This document shows positions 26,105-35,745 of a DNA stretch of 64,000 nt, piece by piece (within the stretch, counting starts at the first letter, position 1; each line of letters opens with the position of its first letter). The stretch covers positions 200,078-264,077 of the forward strand of contig DATGLS010000015.1 in NCBI GenBank assembly GCA_035293985.1, written 5' to 3'. Under the pieces are notes generated by a model. The model worked only from the letters and a program-made list of their open reading frames with translations, did not search any database and was not told the DNA's origin. A program made the position numbers and the translations under genes. The stretch comes from JAVDCA01 sp035293985 (GTDB taxonomy: Bacteria; Pseudomonadota; Alphaproteobacteria; Rhizobiales; Xanthobacteraceae).

Positions 26105-27013
26105 TCAGTGCGCTCGTTCGCTCTTCGCCAGCGCGGCGCTCACGGCCTTCAAGGCCGCGTCGCCGCTCTGCGCGATCGCGTCCTGGATATCCTTGCCCTT
26201 GCCGAGTGCGCCCATCTGGCGCTGCCGCTGCACGGTGGCATTCGCCATATGGGGATCGATGCCGAGCTCGCGCAAGGTGTCCGCGACCTCTTCCATCTCG
26301 GCGGCGCGCCGGGTGCCGTGATTGGCCATGCGCTCGAGGTTGTAGGCGACGATCTTGCTCCAATCGAGCGTCGGGAAGCTTTTGGAGAGCGAGGCAAGTA
26401 TCTGCGGCGTGACGCCCGCGCGAGTCGCGGCGAGGAAGCATTCGGCGGTGAGCGCTTCCATGCCCTTGATCATCACGCTGCGCACCATTTTGATCGCGGC
26501 GGCCTGGCCGATCTCCGGCCCGGCGATCGCTGCTTTCATGCCGAGCTCCTGCATCACCGACTGAATCGCCGGCGCGTGCGGGCCGGCGAGCAGCACCGGG
26601 GTCTGGTGGCGCGCCGGATAGACCGGCGCCATCACGGCGACGTCGACATAGCGAGCCGCGCCCGCGAGGTGCCGGTCGGTCGCCTGCTTGCGGCCGGGCG
26701 AGACCGAGTTGATGTCGAGGTAGAGCTGCTCGGCCCGCAGATGCGGCTTTGCCTGTTGCGCGGCATCGAGGCTCGAGGCTGCCGTCACGGCCGCGATGAC
26801 GATGTCGGAACCCTGGATCGCGTCCTCAGCCGAGGTGCCGAGCCGCACCCCGATCTGCTCGCCGGCGGCCCTTAGCCTGGCGCCCGCGGGATCGGGAAAC
26901 AGGATGTCCCACGCCGCCATGGTGGTGACGCCAGCCGTCTTCAGGCCGGCCGCAAAGGCCTGCCCGGCTTCGCCGAAGCCGATGAAGCAGAGGCGGGGGG
27001 TGTTGTGACTCAT
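26105..27013 (-). CDS. NAD(P)-dependent oxidoreductase with C-terminal DUF1932
   Basis: 302 residues from ATG 27013. The N-terminal Rossmann domain (LCFIGFGEAGQAFAAGLK) is of the 6-phosphogluconate/3-hydroxyisobutyrate dehydrogenase type. The C-terminal all-helical domain matches DUF1932 (IKMVRSVMIKGMEALTAECF). The conserved Lys of AAIKMVRSVM corresponds to the catalytic lysine of the beta-hydroxyacid dehydrogenase superfamily. The substrate is unknown; related proteins oxidise small hydroxyacids or lignin-dimer alcohols. The frame is open upstream to 27157 but that part is not conserved-looking. Confidence 0.83.
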   Translation of the reverse strand: MSHNTPRLCFIGFGEAGQAFAAGLKTAGVTTMAAWDILFPDPAGARLRAAGEQIGVRLGTSAEDAIQGSDIVIAAVTAASSLDAAQQAKPHLRAEQLYLDINSVSPGRKQATDRHLAGAARYVDVAVMAPVYPARHQTPVLLAGPHAPAIQSVMQELGMKAAIAGPEIGQAAAIKMVRSVMIKGMEALTAECFLAATRAGVTPQILASLSKSFPTLDWSKIVAYNLERMANHGTRRAAEMEEVADTLRELGIDPHMANATVQRQRQMGALGKGKDIQDAIAQSGDAALKAVSAALAKSERAH

Positions 27014-27217
27014 GGAACAGATCCCGTTGATTTGCCCGTACTTACGGGATCCACGTCGGTTGGGCAATAAACCAACCCGGACGACGCGGCACCAATGCGG
27101 CACACCTGCGAATTGATACTGACCAGCGGCCGCGTCGCCGCATTTGATGCAAATCAAGGCGCCTGATGTCGCCGTAACGACATTAATGCCCGCGTAACAT
27201 CAAACAGGAGATTCCAA

Positions 27218-27508
27218 ATGAACTGCCATGTCGCACCGCAGGCTTCGGCCTACGCCCTGCGCCGCTGGGCGATCGGCACCGCCGCCGCCATCGTGGGCAC
27301 ACTGGCGATGACCTCGTATGCGAGCGCGCAGAGCTGCCAGCAGCTCTGGGTCGAACGGAACAGCTTCTACAAAGACGCCGGTTATTGCTTCAAGACCGAC
27401 CGCGCCATTGCCTATTTCGGCAACCAGGCCGTGCCGCTGTCGCGTGATGCCCGCTACCGCATCGACGAGATCGTGCGGCTCGAGCGGCGCATGGGTTGCA
27501 ACGACTGA
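27218..27508 (+). CDS. Small secreted YARHG-domain protein
   Basis: 96 residues. A signal peptide (LRRWAIGTAAAIVGTLAMTS, cleavage likely after SYASA) precedes a compact YARHG-type domain: SCQQLWVERNSFYKDAGYCF and KTDRAIAYFGN. Three cysteines in the mature part could form a disulfide. YARHG is an extracellular domain of unknown role. An AGGAG ribosome site lies upstream of ATG 27218. It is monocistronic, with a strong hairpin after the stop. Confidence 0.8.
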   Translation: MNCHVAPQASAYALRRWAIGTAAAIVGTLAMTSYASAQSCQQLWVERNSFYKDAGYCFKTDRAIAYFGNQAVPLSRDARYRIDEIVRLERRMGCND

Positions 27509-27530
27509 CGCGACCGGTTTCTCACCTACC

Positions 27531-27561
27531 GAATGCCCGGCCATGGATCGGCCGGGCATTC
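27531..27561. terminator. Hairpin between the YARHG gene and kdpE
   Basis: A 12-bp perfect stem (27531-27542 with 27550-27561) with a seven-base loop lies between two convergent genes. There is no T-run, so it may work as a bidirectional or factor-dependent end. Confidence 0.6.
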
Positions 27562-27587
27562 GTCGCATCAATCGATGCGTCGGCGGC

Positions 27588-28277
27588 TCATTCTGGCGCG
27601 CGCAGGCGATAGCCGATCCCAGTCTCCGTCAAAATGTAATGCGGCCGCTCCGGGTTCTGCTCGATCTTCTGTCGTAATTGCCGCACGTAGACCCGCAGAT
27701 ACTGCGCATCGGTCAAATCATCCCACAGCTGGTGCAGCAGGAACCGGTGGGTCAGCACCTTGCCGGCATGCTGCACGAGAATCCGCAGCAGGTCGTATTC
27801 CTTGGGCGATAGCTTCACTTCCTTCTCGCCCAACCGGACGATGCGGCGCACGAGATCGACCGAGAGGTCGCCGACGCGGAAGACCGGGCGCTCGCCGTGC
27901 ACCTGCAGCTGGTGGCGCAGGGCGGCACGGATGCGGGCCAAAAGCTCGTCCATGCCGAACGGTTTGGTGACGTAGTCGTCGGCGCCGAGATCGAGCGCGG
28001 CCACCTTGGCGGCCTCCTCGCCGCGGCTCGACAGCACGACGATCGGCACGCCCTCGTTCTTCTGCCGCATCTGGCGCAAGAGCTCGAGGCCGTCGATATC
28101 GGGCAGGCCGAGGTCGAGGATGATGAGGTCGGGCTTCTGCGCCACCAGCTCGAGCGCGACGCGGCCGCTCGGCGCATCGAGGATCTCGTAACCCTGCGTG
28201 CCCAAGCCCAGGCGCAGGAGCTTGCGGATCGGCGGCTCGTCGTCGACCACCAGCACTTTGAGCGGAGCGGCGCTCAT
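27588..28277 (-). CDS. kdpE: KDP operon response regulator KdpE
   Basis: 229 residues, OmpR/PhoB class. The receiver domain has acidic D12/D13 (LVVDDEPP), phospho-acceptor Asp55 in LIILDLGLPD and the switch Lys in DDYVTKPFGMDEL. The C-terminal winged helix contains EVKLSPKEYDLLRILV and LTHRFLLHQLWDD, then YLRVYVRQLRQKIE. KdpE is phosphorylated by KdpD and switches on the kdp genes under potassium limitation. It overlaps kdpD by four bases. Confidence 0.95.
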   Translation of the reverse strand: MSAAPLKVLVVDDEPPIRKLLRLGLGTQGYEILDAPSGRVALELVAQKPDLIILDLGLPDIDGLELLRQMRQKNEGVPIVVLSSRGEEAAKVAALDLGADDYVTKPFGMDELLARIRAALRHQLQVHGERPVFRVGDLSVDLVRRIVRLGEKEVKLSPKEYDLLRILVQHAGKVLTHRFLLHQLWDDLTDAQYLRVYVRQLRQKIEQNPERPHYILTETGIGYRLRAPE

Positions 28278-30997
28278 GCGGCGGTATCCAGCATTTTGCG
28301 CGCGGCGGGGATCGGCAACCGGATGGTGAACACCGCGCCGCTGCGGTCGGTGCGGTTCGCCGCCGTGATGGTGCCGTGCATCGCCTCGATGAAGCCGCGC
28401 GAGATCGCGAGCCCGAGCCCGGTGCCGGCGCGCACCTGGTCGCCCTTCTGCGCCCGGTAGAACTTGTCGAAGATGCGCTCGATGTCGGCAGGCGGAATGC
28501 CATCACCCTCGTCCATCACCTGCAGATAGACCGCGACGCCGTCGTGCCAGCCGCGGATCGTCACCGTCGTGTCGGGCGCGGCATATTTGGCCGCGTTGTC
28601 GAGCAGGTTGAACAGCACCTGCTCGAACAGCACCGCGTCGAGCGCGAGCATCGGCAGGCGGGGCGCGAGGTCGACCTCGACGCGATGGCGGGCAAGGATC
28701 TTGGCGGCGCGGCTGAGCGCGGTGCCGACGATCTCGCCCGGATCGAGCAATGCGGTGTTGGGCACCACGGCGCCGGATTCGAGCCGCGTCATGTCGAGCA
28801 GATTGGCGATGAAGCGGTTGAGGCGCTCGGATTCGTCGATAATGGTTGCGAGCAGGTCGGCTTTCTGCGCCTCGCCGAGCTGGCCGGCGAGATTGCGCAG
28901 GGTGCCGGCGGTGCCTAGGATGGCCGCGAGCGGCGTCTTGAGATCGTGCGAGATCGAGGTCAGCAGCGCCGAGCGCAGCCGGTCGGTCTCGGCGGTGCGC
29001 TTGGCCCGCTCCAGGTCCTCGACCAGGCTCACGCGCTCGATCGCGAGCGCGCTCTGATCGATCAGCGCGTCGAGCAGGCGGCGCTGGTCGGGGGTGAGCA
29101 GGGGGCCGGGCTTGTCGCTGTCGATGCCGACGACGCCGATGGCGCCGCGGCCGGTGCGCATGGGCAGAAACAGGCGCTTGGCGCCAGGCAGCGTGTCCGA
29201 GCCGCGGCCGGCCGGGCGATTGTTGTCCCAGGCCCATTTGGCCGCCGCGAGATCGGCCTCGTCGAGCGTGTCCTCGGGCGGATAGCCCGCCTTCACGACG
29301 ATCGATCCGGACTCGGGCAGCAGCAGCACCACGCGCACCTTGAGCATCAGCGCCGCCTGATAGGCGGTCGCCCACAGCACGTCGTCCATCGTGCCGACGC
29401 CGGCGAGCTTCTTGCTGAACGAGTAGAGCGACTCGATCGAGCGCACCCGCCCGTGGGCGATCACCGCGGCGGTGCGCCCGCGCGCCGCGACGTTGGAAAC
29501 GATCAGCGCCACCAGGATGAAGACGATGAAGGCCGCCACATTGGTCGGATCGCCGATCGTGAAGGTGAAGATCGGTGGCAGGAAGAAGAAGTTGTAGGCG
29601 AGCGAGGCGATTACACTGGCGAACAGCGAGGGCAGGAGCCCGTAGCGGACCGCGACCCCCACTATCGCGGTGAGGAAGACGAGATCGACGTTCTCGACCC
29701 CGAAATACGGCTTTATCAGCGCGCCGACGCCGAGCGCCAGCGCAACCGCGAGGACTGCGACACCATAGGGAACAACGTCGAAGCTCGACGGCGTCTCAGC
29801 GGCGCGCACGGTCTTCTTCGCGATCAGCTCGCCGGTGAGCTCCTCGCCGGCGATCACGTTGACGCTGATGTTGCCGGAGCGGCGCACGAGGTCGTGAACG
29901 ACCGAGCCGTGCAGGATCTCGAACCAGCGGGTGCGCGTCGATTTCCCGATGACGATCTGGGTGACGTTGTTCTCGCGCGCATAGTCGATCACGTCGTCGG
30001 CGATGTGGCGGATACCGCTCGGGATCGTGATGGCCTCGCCGCCGAGCCGTTCGGCGAGCCGCAGCGTGTCGGCCACCCGGTCGCGCTCCTCCTCGGTGAG
30101 CTGCAGGCTGCGCCGCGTCTCGACGTACAGCGCGGTCCAAGGCGCGTGCAGCCGGTCGGCGCGGCGTTTGGCGTAGCGTACGAGCCCGGCGGCACGCGGG
30201 TCCTCGCTGACGCAGACGAGGATGCGCTCGCCCGCCGCCCACGGGCCCGAGATCGCGCGCGCCTGCATCTCGGTGCGCAGCTCGTCGTCGACACGGTCGG
30301 CGGTGCGGCGCAGCGCGATCTCGCGCAACGCCGTCAGGTTTGCGGGCGAGAAGAAATGCTCGAGCGCGCGCTCGGCCTGGCGCGGCACATAGACCTTGCC
30401 TTCCTTGAGGCGCTGGATCAGGTCGTCGGGCGTGAGATCGACCAGCTCGACCGCGTCGGCGCGGTCGAACACCGCGTCCGGGACCGTCTCGCGGACCCGC
30501 ACATGGGTGATCTGCGCCACCACGTCATTGAGGCTCTCGATGTGCTGGATATTGACGGTCGTGTAGACGTCGATGCCGTGGTTGCGCAGCTCCTCGACAT
30601 CGAGATGGCGCTTGGGGTGTCGGCTGCCCTCCGCGTTGGTGTGGGCGAGCTCGTCGACCAACACGATCTGCGGGCGGCGCGCCAGGATGGCGTCGAGGTC
30701 CATCTCCTCAAGCCACTGGCCGCGATAGGGGATGCGGCGGCGCGGCACCACCTCGAGGCCATCGAGGAGCGCCTGGGTCTCCTTGCGGCCGTGGGTCTCG
30801 ACCACGCCGACGACCACGTCGTAGCCGTCGCGCCTGCGCGCCTGCGCCTGGGTCAGCATCTCGTAGGTCTTGCCGACGCCGGGGGCTGCGCCGACGAAGA
30901 TGCGCAGCTTGCCGACGCGCTTCTCCTCGCGGCGGGCAGCCTCCAGCAGCGCTTCAGGCGAGGGACGCTGGTCGGGATCGCGTCGCTGGTCAGCCAT
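28274..30997 (-). CDS. kdpD: Potassium/turgor sensor histidine kinase KdpD
   Basis: 907 residues. The N-terminal KdpD domain carries a P-loop (GAAPGVGKT at 36-44) and VLVDELAHTNAEGSRHPKR; a universal-stress-protein domain follows (ILVCVSEDPRAAGLVRYAKR). Four membrane helices lie near residues 400-510 (VPYGVAVLAVALALGVGAL, then LVFLTAIVGVAVRYGLLPS). Then come a GAF domain, the phospho-acceptor His in SISHDLKTPLAAIL, and the ATPase motifs DNAAKYAA, DEGDGIPP and GTGLGLAISRG. All catalytic boxes are intact. It senses low potassium or turgor and acts with KdpE. Confidence 0.95.
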   Translation of the reverse strand: MADQRRDPDQRPSPEALLEAARREEKRVGKLRIFVGAAPGVGKTYEMLTQAQARRRDGYDVVVGVVETHGRKETQALLDGLEVVPRRRIPYRGQWLEEMDLDAILARRPQIVLVDELAHTNAEGSRHPKRHLDVEELRNHGIDVYTTVNIQHIESLNDVVAQITHVRVRETVPDAVFDRADAVELVDLTPDDLIQRLKEGKVYVPRQAERALEHFFSPANLTALREIALRRTADRVDDELRTEMQARAISGPWAAGERILVCVSEDPRAAGLVRYAKRRADRLHAPWTALYVETRRSLQLTEEERDRVADTLRLAERLGGEAITIPSGIRHIADDVIDYARENNVTQIVIGKSTRTRWFEILHGSVVHDLVRRSGNISVNVIAGEELTGELIAKKTVRAAETPSSFDVVPYGVAVLAVALALGVGALIKPYFGVENVDLVFLTAIVGVAVRYGLLPSLFASVIASLAYNFFFLPPIFTFTIGDPTNVAAFIVFILVALIVSNVAARGRTAAVIAHGRVRSIESLYSFSKKLAGVGTMDDVLWATAYQAALMLKVRVVLLLPESGSIVVKAGYPPEDTLDEADLAAAKWAWDNNRPAGRGSDTLPGAKRLFLPMRTGRGAIGVVGIDSDKPGPLLTPDQRRLLDALIDQSALAIERVSLVEDLERAKRTAETDRLRSALLTSISHDLKTPLAAILGTAGTLRNLAGQLGEAQKADLLATIIDESERLNRFIANLLDMTRLESGAVVPNTALLDPGEIVGTALSRAAKILARHRVEVDLAPRLPMLALDAVLFEQVLFNLLDNAAKYAAPDTTVTIRGWHDGVAVYLQVMDEGDGIPPADIERIFDKFYRAQKGDQVRAGTGLGLAISRGFIEAMHGTITAANRTDRSGAVFTIRLPIPAARKMLDTAA

Positions 30998-31036
30998 CGC
31001 GTCGGATGCCTCCGGCGGACCCCAAGGTCCGCCGCC

Positions 31037-31642
31037 TCATTTTTTCACGGCCGCGTCGAGCGCGAGGTTGAGCTGCAGAACGTTGACGCGCGGCTCGCCG
31101 AGGAGGCCCAGCAGCCGCCCCTCGGTATGCGCAGCGACCAGCGTGCGAAGATTCTCTTCCGACATATTACGCGTTTTGGCGACGCGCGGCACCTGGAAGA
31201 GCGCTGCATCAGGGGAAATGTCGGGATCGAGCCCGCTGCCCGAGGTGGTGACGAGGTCGATTGGCACCGGCGTGTTGGGATTCTCGGCCTCGAGGTCAGC
31301 CACCGCCTTGGCGACGCGGTCGTTCAGCGCCTGGTTGGTCGGGCCGAGATTAGAGCCGGACGAGTTGACGGCGTTGTAGGGCGCGTCGATCGTCTTGTTC
31401 GGGTCCTTCGGGTCAGGCGTATTGGTCGCCGACGGGCGCCCATGGAAATACTTGTCTGACGTGAACAGCTGGCCGATCAGCGCCGAGCCGATCACCTTGC
31501 CGTCGCGTTCGATCAAGCTGCCTTGCGCCTGCCGGGGAAAGACGACCTCGGCGATCCCCGTGATGGCGAACGGATAGACGAGGCCGGTGATCAGCGTGAG
31601 GGCGATGACGAGGACGATCGCCGGGCGAATTTCGCGCAACAT
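31037..31642 (-). CDS. kdpC: Potassium-transporting ATPase subunit KdpC
   Basis: 201 residues, the small periplasmically exposed subunit that assists the KdpFABC complex. One N-terminal membrane helix (IRPAIVLVIALTLITGLVYP) is followed by KdpC signatures: LIERDGKVIGSALIGQ, KYFHGRPSATN, YNAVNSSGSNLGPTN, DLVTTSGSGLDPDISP and ALFQVPRVAKTR. The start is ATG 31642; the long frame continuing upstream is a shadow of kdpB. It lies between kdpB (23 bases) and kdpD. Confidence 0.95.
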   Translation of the reverse strand: MLREIRPAIVLVIALTLITGLVYPFAITGIAEVVFPRQAQGSLIERDGKVIGSALIGQLFTSDKYFHGRPSATNTPDPKDPNKTIDAPYNAVNSSGSNLGPTNQALNDRVAKAVADLEAENPNTPVPIDLVTTSGSGLDPDISPDAALFQVPRVAKTRNMSEENLRTLVAAHTEGRLLGLLGEPRVNVLQLNLALDAAVKK

Positions 31643-31665
31643 GGTGTTTCTCCTTCGGCCGACAC

Positions 31666-33807
31666 TCAGGCCAGGTGCAAGGCGGTGACTAGAAGGTCGA
31701 TCGCCTTGATGCCGATGAACGGGATGATGATGCCGCCGAGGCCGTAGATCAGCAGGTTGCGGCGCAACAGCGCGCCGGCGCCGATCGGGCGATAGGCGAC
31801 GCCCTTCAGGGCCAGCGGGATCAGCGCGATGATGATCAGCGCGTTGAAGATGATGGCGGACAGGATCGCGCTCTGCGCATTGTGCAGCCCCATGATGTTG
31901 AGCGCATCGAGTGGGCCGACGGTCGCGCCTTTCGGCACATAGAGCGTCGCAAACATCGCCGGGATGATGGCGAAATATTTTGCGACGTCGTTCGCGATCG
32001 AGAAGGTCGTGAGCGCGCCGCGCGTCATCAGGAGCTGCTTGCCGATCTCGACGATCTCGATGAGCTTGGTCGGGTTGGAGTCGAGGTCGACCATGTTGCC
32101 GGCCTCGCGCGCCGCCTGCGTGCCGGTGTTCATGGCGACGCCGACGTCGGCCTGGGCGAGCGCCGGCGCATCGTTGGTGCCGTCCCCGCACATGGCGACG
32201 AGCTTGCCCTTGGCCTGCTCGCCCTGGATCAGTCGCAGCTTGTCCTCGGGCGTCGCCTGGGCGAGGAAGTCGTCGACGCCGGCCTCGGCCGCGATCGCGG
32301 TCGCGGTCATCGGGTTGTCGCCCGTGATCATGATGGTGCGGATGCCCATGCGGCGCAGCTCGGCGAAGCGCTCGCGGATGCCGCCTTTGACGATGTCCTT
32401 GAGCTGTATCACGCCCAGCAGCTTGCCGTCGCGCGCGACCGCGAGCGGCGTGCCTCCGGTCTTGGCGATCGACTCGGCGATCGCCTGCAGCTCCCGGGCG
32501 GTCTCGGCGCTCACCGCAGGCGTCAGCACCCGCACGGCGCCGCCGGCGGCTGCGACCGCGGCGGTCGACGGGCCGTTGAGGAAGCTCAGGATCGAGTCGA
32601 CCGCGCCCTTGCGCACCCACGAGGAGCCGAGCTCGACGCCGCTCATGCGGCTCTGCGCCGTGAACGGAATGAACTTGGCGCCGATCTCGGCGACGTCGCG
32701 GCCGCGGATGCCGTATTTCTCCTTCGCCAGCACCACGATCGAGCGCCCTTCCGGGGTCTCGTCGGCGAGCGAGGCGAGCTGCGCCGCGTCGGCCAGCTCC
32801 TGCGCGGTGACGCCGCGCACCGGCTTGAAGTCGGTCGCCTGGCGGTTGCCGAGCGTGATGGTGCCGGTCTTGTCGAGCAGCAGCGTGTCGACGTCGCCCG
32901 CCGCCTCGACGGCGCGGCCCGACATGGCGAGCACGTTGAACCGCACCAGCCGGTCCATGCCCGCGATGCCGATGGCCGAGAGGAGGGCGCCAATGGTGGT
33001 CGGGATCAGGGTGACGAACAGCGCCACCAGGACGACCACCGAGATCGCGCCACCCGCATATCGAGCGTAGCTCGGGATCGTCACGGTCGCGAAGACGAAG
33101 ATGATGGTGAGGCCGACCAGCAGGATGTTGAGCGCGATCTCGTTCGGGGTCTTCTGCCGCTCGGCGCCCTCCACCAGCCGGATCATGCGGTCGAGGAAGG
33201 TCGAGCCCGGAGCCGCCGTGATGCGCACGCGGATCCAATCGGACAGCACCTGGGTGCCGCCCGTGACGGCCGAGCGGTCGCCGCCCGACTCGCGGATCAC
33301 CGGCGCGGATTCGCCGGTGATCGCCGCCTCGTTGACCGAGGCGGCGCCCTCGATCACCTCGCCGTCGGAGGGAATGAAATCGTTGGCCTCGACCAGCACG
33401 ACGTCGCCGACCGTGAGCGAGGTGCTGTCGACCATCCTGTAGCTCGCGCGGTCGGAGCCGTTGAGCAGCTTCGCCTTGGTCTCGGTGCGCTGGCGGCGCA
33501 GCGCATCCGCCTGCGCCTTGCCGCGGCCCTCGGCGATCGCCTCGGCGAAGTTCGCGAACAGCACCGTGAACCACAGCCACAGCACGATCTGGAACTCGAA
33601 CGCGAGCGTCTGCCCGCCGGTGATCAGGTCGCGTGCGAGGATCACGGTGGTGAGCGCCGACACCGCCTCGAGCACGAACATCACCGGATTGCGGATCAGG
33701 GCGCGCGGATTGAGCTTGACGAAGGCCGAGCCGATCGCCGGCATGACGATCTTCGGATCGAGCAGGGCCGAGGTCGGCATGCGCTTGCGTATCTGAGTGG
33801 TTTCCAT
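31666..33807 (-). CDS. kdpB: Potassium-transporting P-type ATPase subunit KdpB
   Basis: 713 residues, the ATP-hydrolysing subunit of KdpFABC. P-type motifs: TGES (164-167, the actuator loop with the regulatory Ser), LLLDKTGTITLGN with the phosphorylated Asp312, the nucleotide-domain KGAVDSIL, MITGDNPMTATAIAAEAGVD, and CGDGTNDAPALAQADVGVAMN. The N-terminal 30 residues before KLNPRALIRNPVMFV are longer than in E. coli. Order and length are normal. A REP-like element separates it from kdpA. Confidence 0.96.
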   Translation of the reverse strand: METTQIRKRMPTSALLDPKIVMPAIGSAFVKLNPRALIRNPVMFVLEAVSALTTVILARDLITGGQTLAFEFQIVLWLWFTVLFANFAEAIAEGRGKAQADALRRQRTETKAKLLNGSDRASYRMVDSTSLTVGDVVLVEANDFIPSDGEVIEGAASVNEAAITGESAPVIRESGGDRSAVTGGTQVLSDWIRVRITAAPGSTFLDRMIRLVEGAERQKTPNEIALNILLVGLTIIFVFATVTIPSYARYAGGAISVVVLVALFVTLIPTTIGALLSAIGIAGMDRLVRFNVLAMSGRAVEAAGDVDTLLLDKTGTITLGNRQATDFKPVRGVTAQELADAAQLASLADETPEGRSIVVLAKEKYGIRGRDVAEIGAKFIPFTAQSRMSGVELGSSWVRKGAVDSILSFLNGPSTAAVAAAGGAVRVLTPAVSAETARELQAIAESIAKTGGTPLAVARDGKLLGVIQLKDIVKGGIRERFAELRRMGIRTIMITGDNPMTATAIAAEAGVDDFLAQATPEDKLRLIQGEQAKGKLVAMCGDGTNDAPALAQADVGVAMNTGTQAAREAGNMVDLDSNPTKLIEIVEIGKQLLMTRGALTTFSIANDVAKYFAIIPAMFATLYVPKGATVGPLDALNIMGLHNAQSAILSAIIFNALIIIALIPLALKGVAYRPIGAGALLRRNLLIYGLGGIIIPFIGIKAIDLLVTALHLA

Positions 33808-33825
33808 GGTCTTACTCCGAAATCG

Positions 33826-33918
33826 TAGCTCGCACGAAGCGAAGCCGAATGGGGGGAAAGCCTCACCGCCGATGGGATTTCCCCTGATTACGGCGCTTCG
33901 CGCCTCCGTCCGGGCTAC
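33826..33918. repeat. REP-like imperfect palindrome between kdpA and kdpB
   Basis: Imperfect inverted repeat whose ends read GTAGCTCGCACGAAGCGAAG and, on the other strand, GTAGCCCGGACGGAGGCGCG. This pattern resembles widespread GTAGCCCGG elements of Bradyrhizobium-type genomes (recalled). A long hairpin between two subunit genes could change relative expression, as RNA structures in operons often do; here that is an inference. Confidence 0.6.
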
Positions 33919-35634
33919 TCAATTCGCCGCGGCAAATGTCGTGCCGGCGATTTGCGCCAGGTGCTCGACGATCGGGCCGAGCGCCAGCGCCGGGAAGAAG
34001 GTGAGGCCGCCGACGATGACGATCACGCCAACGACGAGGCCGACAAAGAGCCCGCCCGCGGTCGGGAAGGTGCCGGCGGACGGCGGCACCGATTTCTTCG
34101 CCGCGAGCGAGCCCGCGATCGCCATCGCCGGAATGATCATCCAGAAGCGGCCGACCAGCATCGCGATCGCGAGGGTGATGTTGTAGAAGAGCGTGTTCGC
34201 CGAGAGCCCCGCGAAGGCCGAGCCGTTGTTGCCGGTCGCCGACGTGTAGGCATAGAGCGCCTCGGTGAAGCCGTGCGGGCCCGGGTTGGCCATGCCGGCG
34301 AGGCCGTCCTTGGTGACGACCGCAATCGCGGTCCAGCCGAGATACATCAGCGGCAGGATCAGGATCGCGAGCATCGCCATCTTTACCTCCTTGGCCTCGA
34401 TCTTCTTGCCGACATATTCGGGCGTGCGGCCCACCATCAGGCCGGCCACGAAGATCGCGATGATGACGAACAGCAGCATGCCGTACATGCCGGCGCCGAC
34501 GCCGCCGACGATGACCTCGCCGAGCTGGATGTTGATCAGCGGGATCATGCCGCCGAGCGCCGTGAACGAGTCGTGCATGGCGTTGACGGCGCCGCACGAG
34601 GCCGCGGTGGTGATGACGGCAAAGAGCGCCGAGCCGACGATGCCGAAGCGGACCTCCTTGCCCTCCATGTTGCCGCCGGTGAGACCCATGGCGTTGAGGA
34701 TGTCGTTGCCGTGCGCCTCGGCCCAGTAGCAGACCGCGACGCCGGCGATGAGCAGCAGGCCCATGGCGGCTAGGATCGCATAACCCTGGCGCTGGTTGCC
34801 GACCATGCGGCCGAATACGTTCGTGAGCGCGGCGCCGATCGCGAAGATCGAGATCATCTGCACGAAGTTCGACAGCGCGGTCGGATTCTCGAACGGATGT
34901 GCCGCATTGGCGTTGAAGAAGCCGCCGCCGTTGGTGCCGAGCATCTTGATCGCGACCTGCGACGCGACCGGGCCGACCGCGATGGTCTGCCTCGCGCCCT
35001 CGAGCGTGGTCGCGTCCACATAAGCGCTGAGCGTCTGCGGCATGCCCTGCCAGACGAGGAACAGCGCGTAGACGACGCAGATCGGCAGCAGGATGTAGAG
35101 CGTGCAGCGCGTGATATCGACCCAGAAGTTGCCGACCGTGCGCGCGGAGGCGCGCACGAAGCCGCGGATCAGCGCCATCGCAAGCACGATGCCGGTCGCG
35201 GCCGAGAGGAAGTTCTGATGGGTCAGGCCGAGCATCTGCGTGAGATACGACAGGGTCGTCTCGCCGCCGTAGCTCTGCCAGTTGGTGTTGGTGATGAAGC
35301 TCGCCGCCGTGTTGAACGACAGATCCGGCGACACCGCCGCTTGCCCGGCCGGATTGAACGGCAGCAGGGCCTGGAAGCGCAGGATGGCATACAGAATGAG
35401 GAAGCCGCCGACATGGAAGAGCAGCATGCCGACCGCGTAGATCACCCAGCTCTGCTCGCGCCGATCGTCGACGCCGCCGGCCCAGTAGATCGCGGCCTCG
35501 ACCGGCCGCAGCACGGGCGAGAGGAACGTGCGCTCACCGTTGAAGACGCGCGTCATGTAGGCGCCGAGGAGTGGCGTGATCGCGACGATGATCGCGCAAT
35601 AGAGCGCGATTTGAATCCAGCCGATGATGGTCAT
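33919..35634 (-). CDS. kdpA: Potassium-transporting ATPase subunit KdpA
   Basis: 571 residues, the potassium channel-like subunit of KdpFABC, with about ten membrane helices. It contains the selectivity-filter-like repeats SFITNTNWQSYGGETTLSYL, MLGTNGGGFFNANAAHPFEN, CGAVNAMHDSFTALGGM and ATGNNGSAFAGL, each with the N-x-G/G-G-x pattern typical of KdpA. ATG 35634 opens with MTIIGWIQIALYCAI. Length matches the family (about 560). It is 12 bases downstream of kdpF. Confidence 0.96.
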   Translation of the reverse strand: MTIIGWIQIALYCAIIVAITPLLGAYMTRVFNGERTFLSPVLRPVEAAIYWAGGVDDRREQSWVIYAVGMLLFHVGGFLILYAILRFQALLPFNPAGQAAVSPDLSFNTAASFITNTNWQSYGGETTLSYLTQMLGLTHQNFLSAATGIVLAMALIRGFVRASARTVGNFWVDITRCTLYILLPICVVYALFLVWQGMPQTLSAYVDATTLEGARQTIAVGPVASQVAIKMLGTNGGGFFNANAAHPFENPTALSNFVQMISIFAIGAALTNVFGRMVGNQRQGYAILAAMGLLLIAGVAVCYWAEAHGNDILNAMGLTGGNMEGKEVRFGIVGSALFAVITTAASCGAVNAMHDSFTALGGMIPLINIQLGEVIVGGVGAGMYGMLLFVIIAIFVAGLMVGRTPEYVGKKIEAKEVKMAMLAILILPLMYLGWTAIAVVTKDGLAGMANPGPHGFTEALYAYTSATGNNGSAFAGLSANTLFYNITLAIAMLVGRFWMIIPAMAIAGSLAAKKSVPPSAGTFPTAGGLFVGLVVGVIVIVGGLTFFPALALGPIVEHLAQIAGTTFAAAN

Positions 35635-35646
35635 GGGTGTGGCCCC

Positions 35647-35736
35647 TCAGAGCTGCTCGGGATGCAGCAGGGCGTAGACGAGGTAGATCATGAGCCCCAC
35701 GGTCACGAGGGCGGCGAGCGAATAGTCGAAGGTCAT
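35647..35736 (-). CDS. kdpF: KdpF small membrane subunit
   Basis: A 29-residue single-helix protein reading MTFDYSLAALVTVGLMIYLV and then YALLHPEQL. KdpF stabilises the KdpABC complex in the membrane. The pattern of one hydrophobic helix followed by YALLHPE is the known KdpF end. A ribosome site GGAG lies directly upstream of ATG 35736. Its position just before kdpA supports the call, although it is too short for most gene finders. Confidence 0.88.
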   Translation of the reverse strand: MTFDYSLAALVTVGLMIYLVYALLHPEQL

Positions 35737-35745
35737 GGAGAGCTC

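Noticed and set aside
28946..31459. An 837-codon plus-strand ORF opposite kdpD
   Set aside because: Same type of shadow. kdpD on the other strand has all motifs in order.
31882..33828. A 648-codon plus-strand ORF opposite kdpB
   Set aside because: It is the antisense frame of kdpB, a high-GC artefact; the sequence has no domain pattern and is dominated by Arg, Asp and His.
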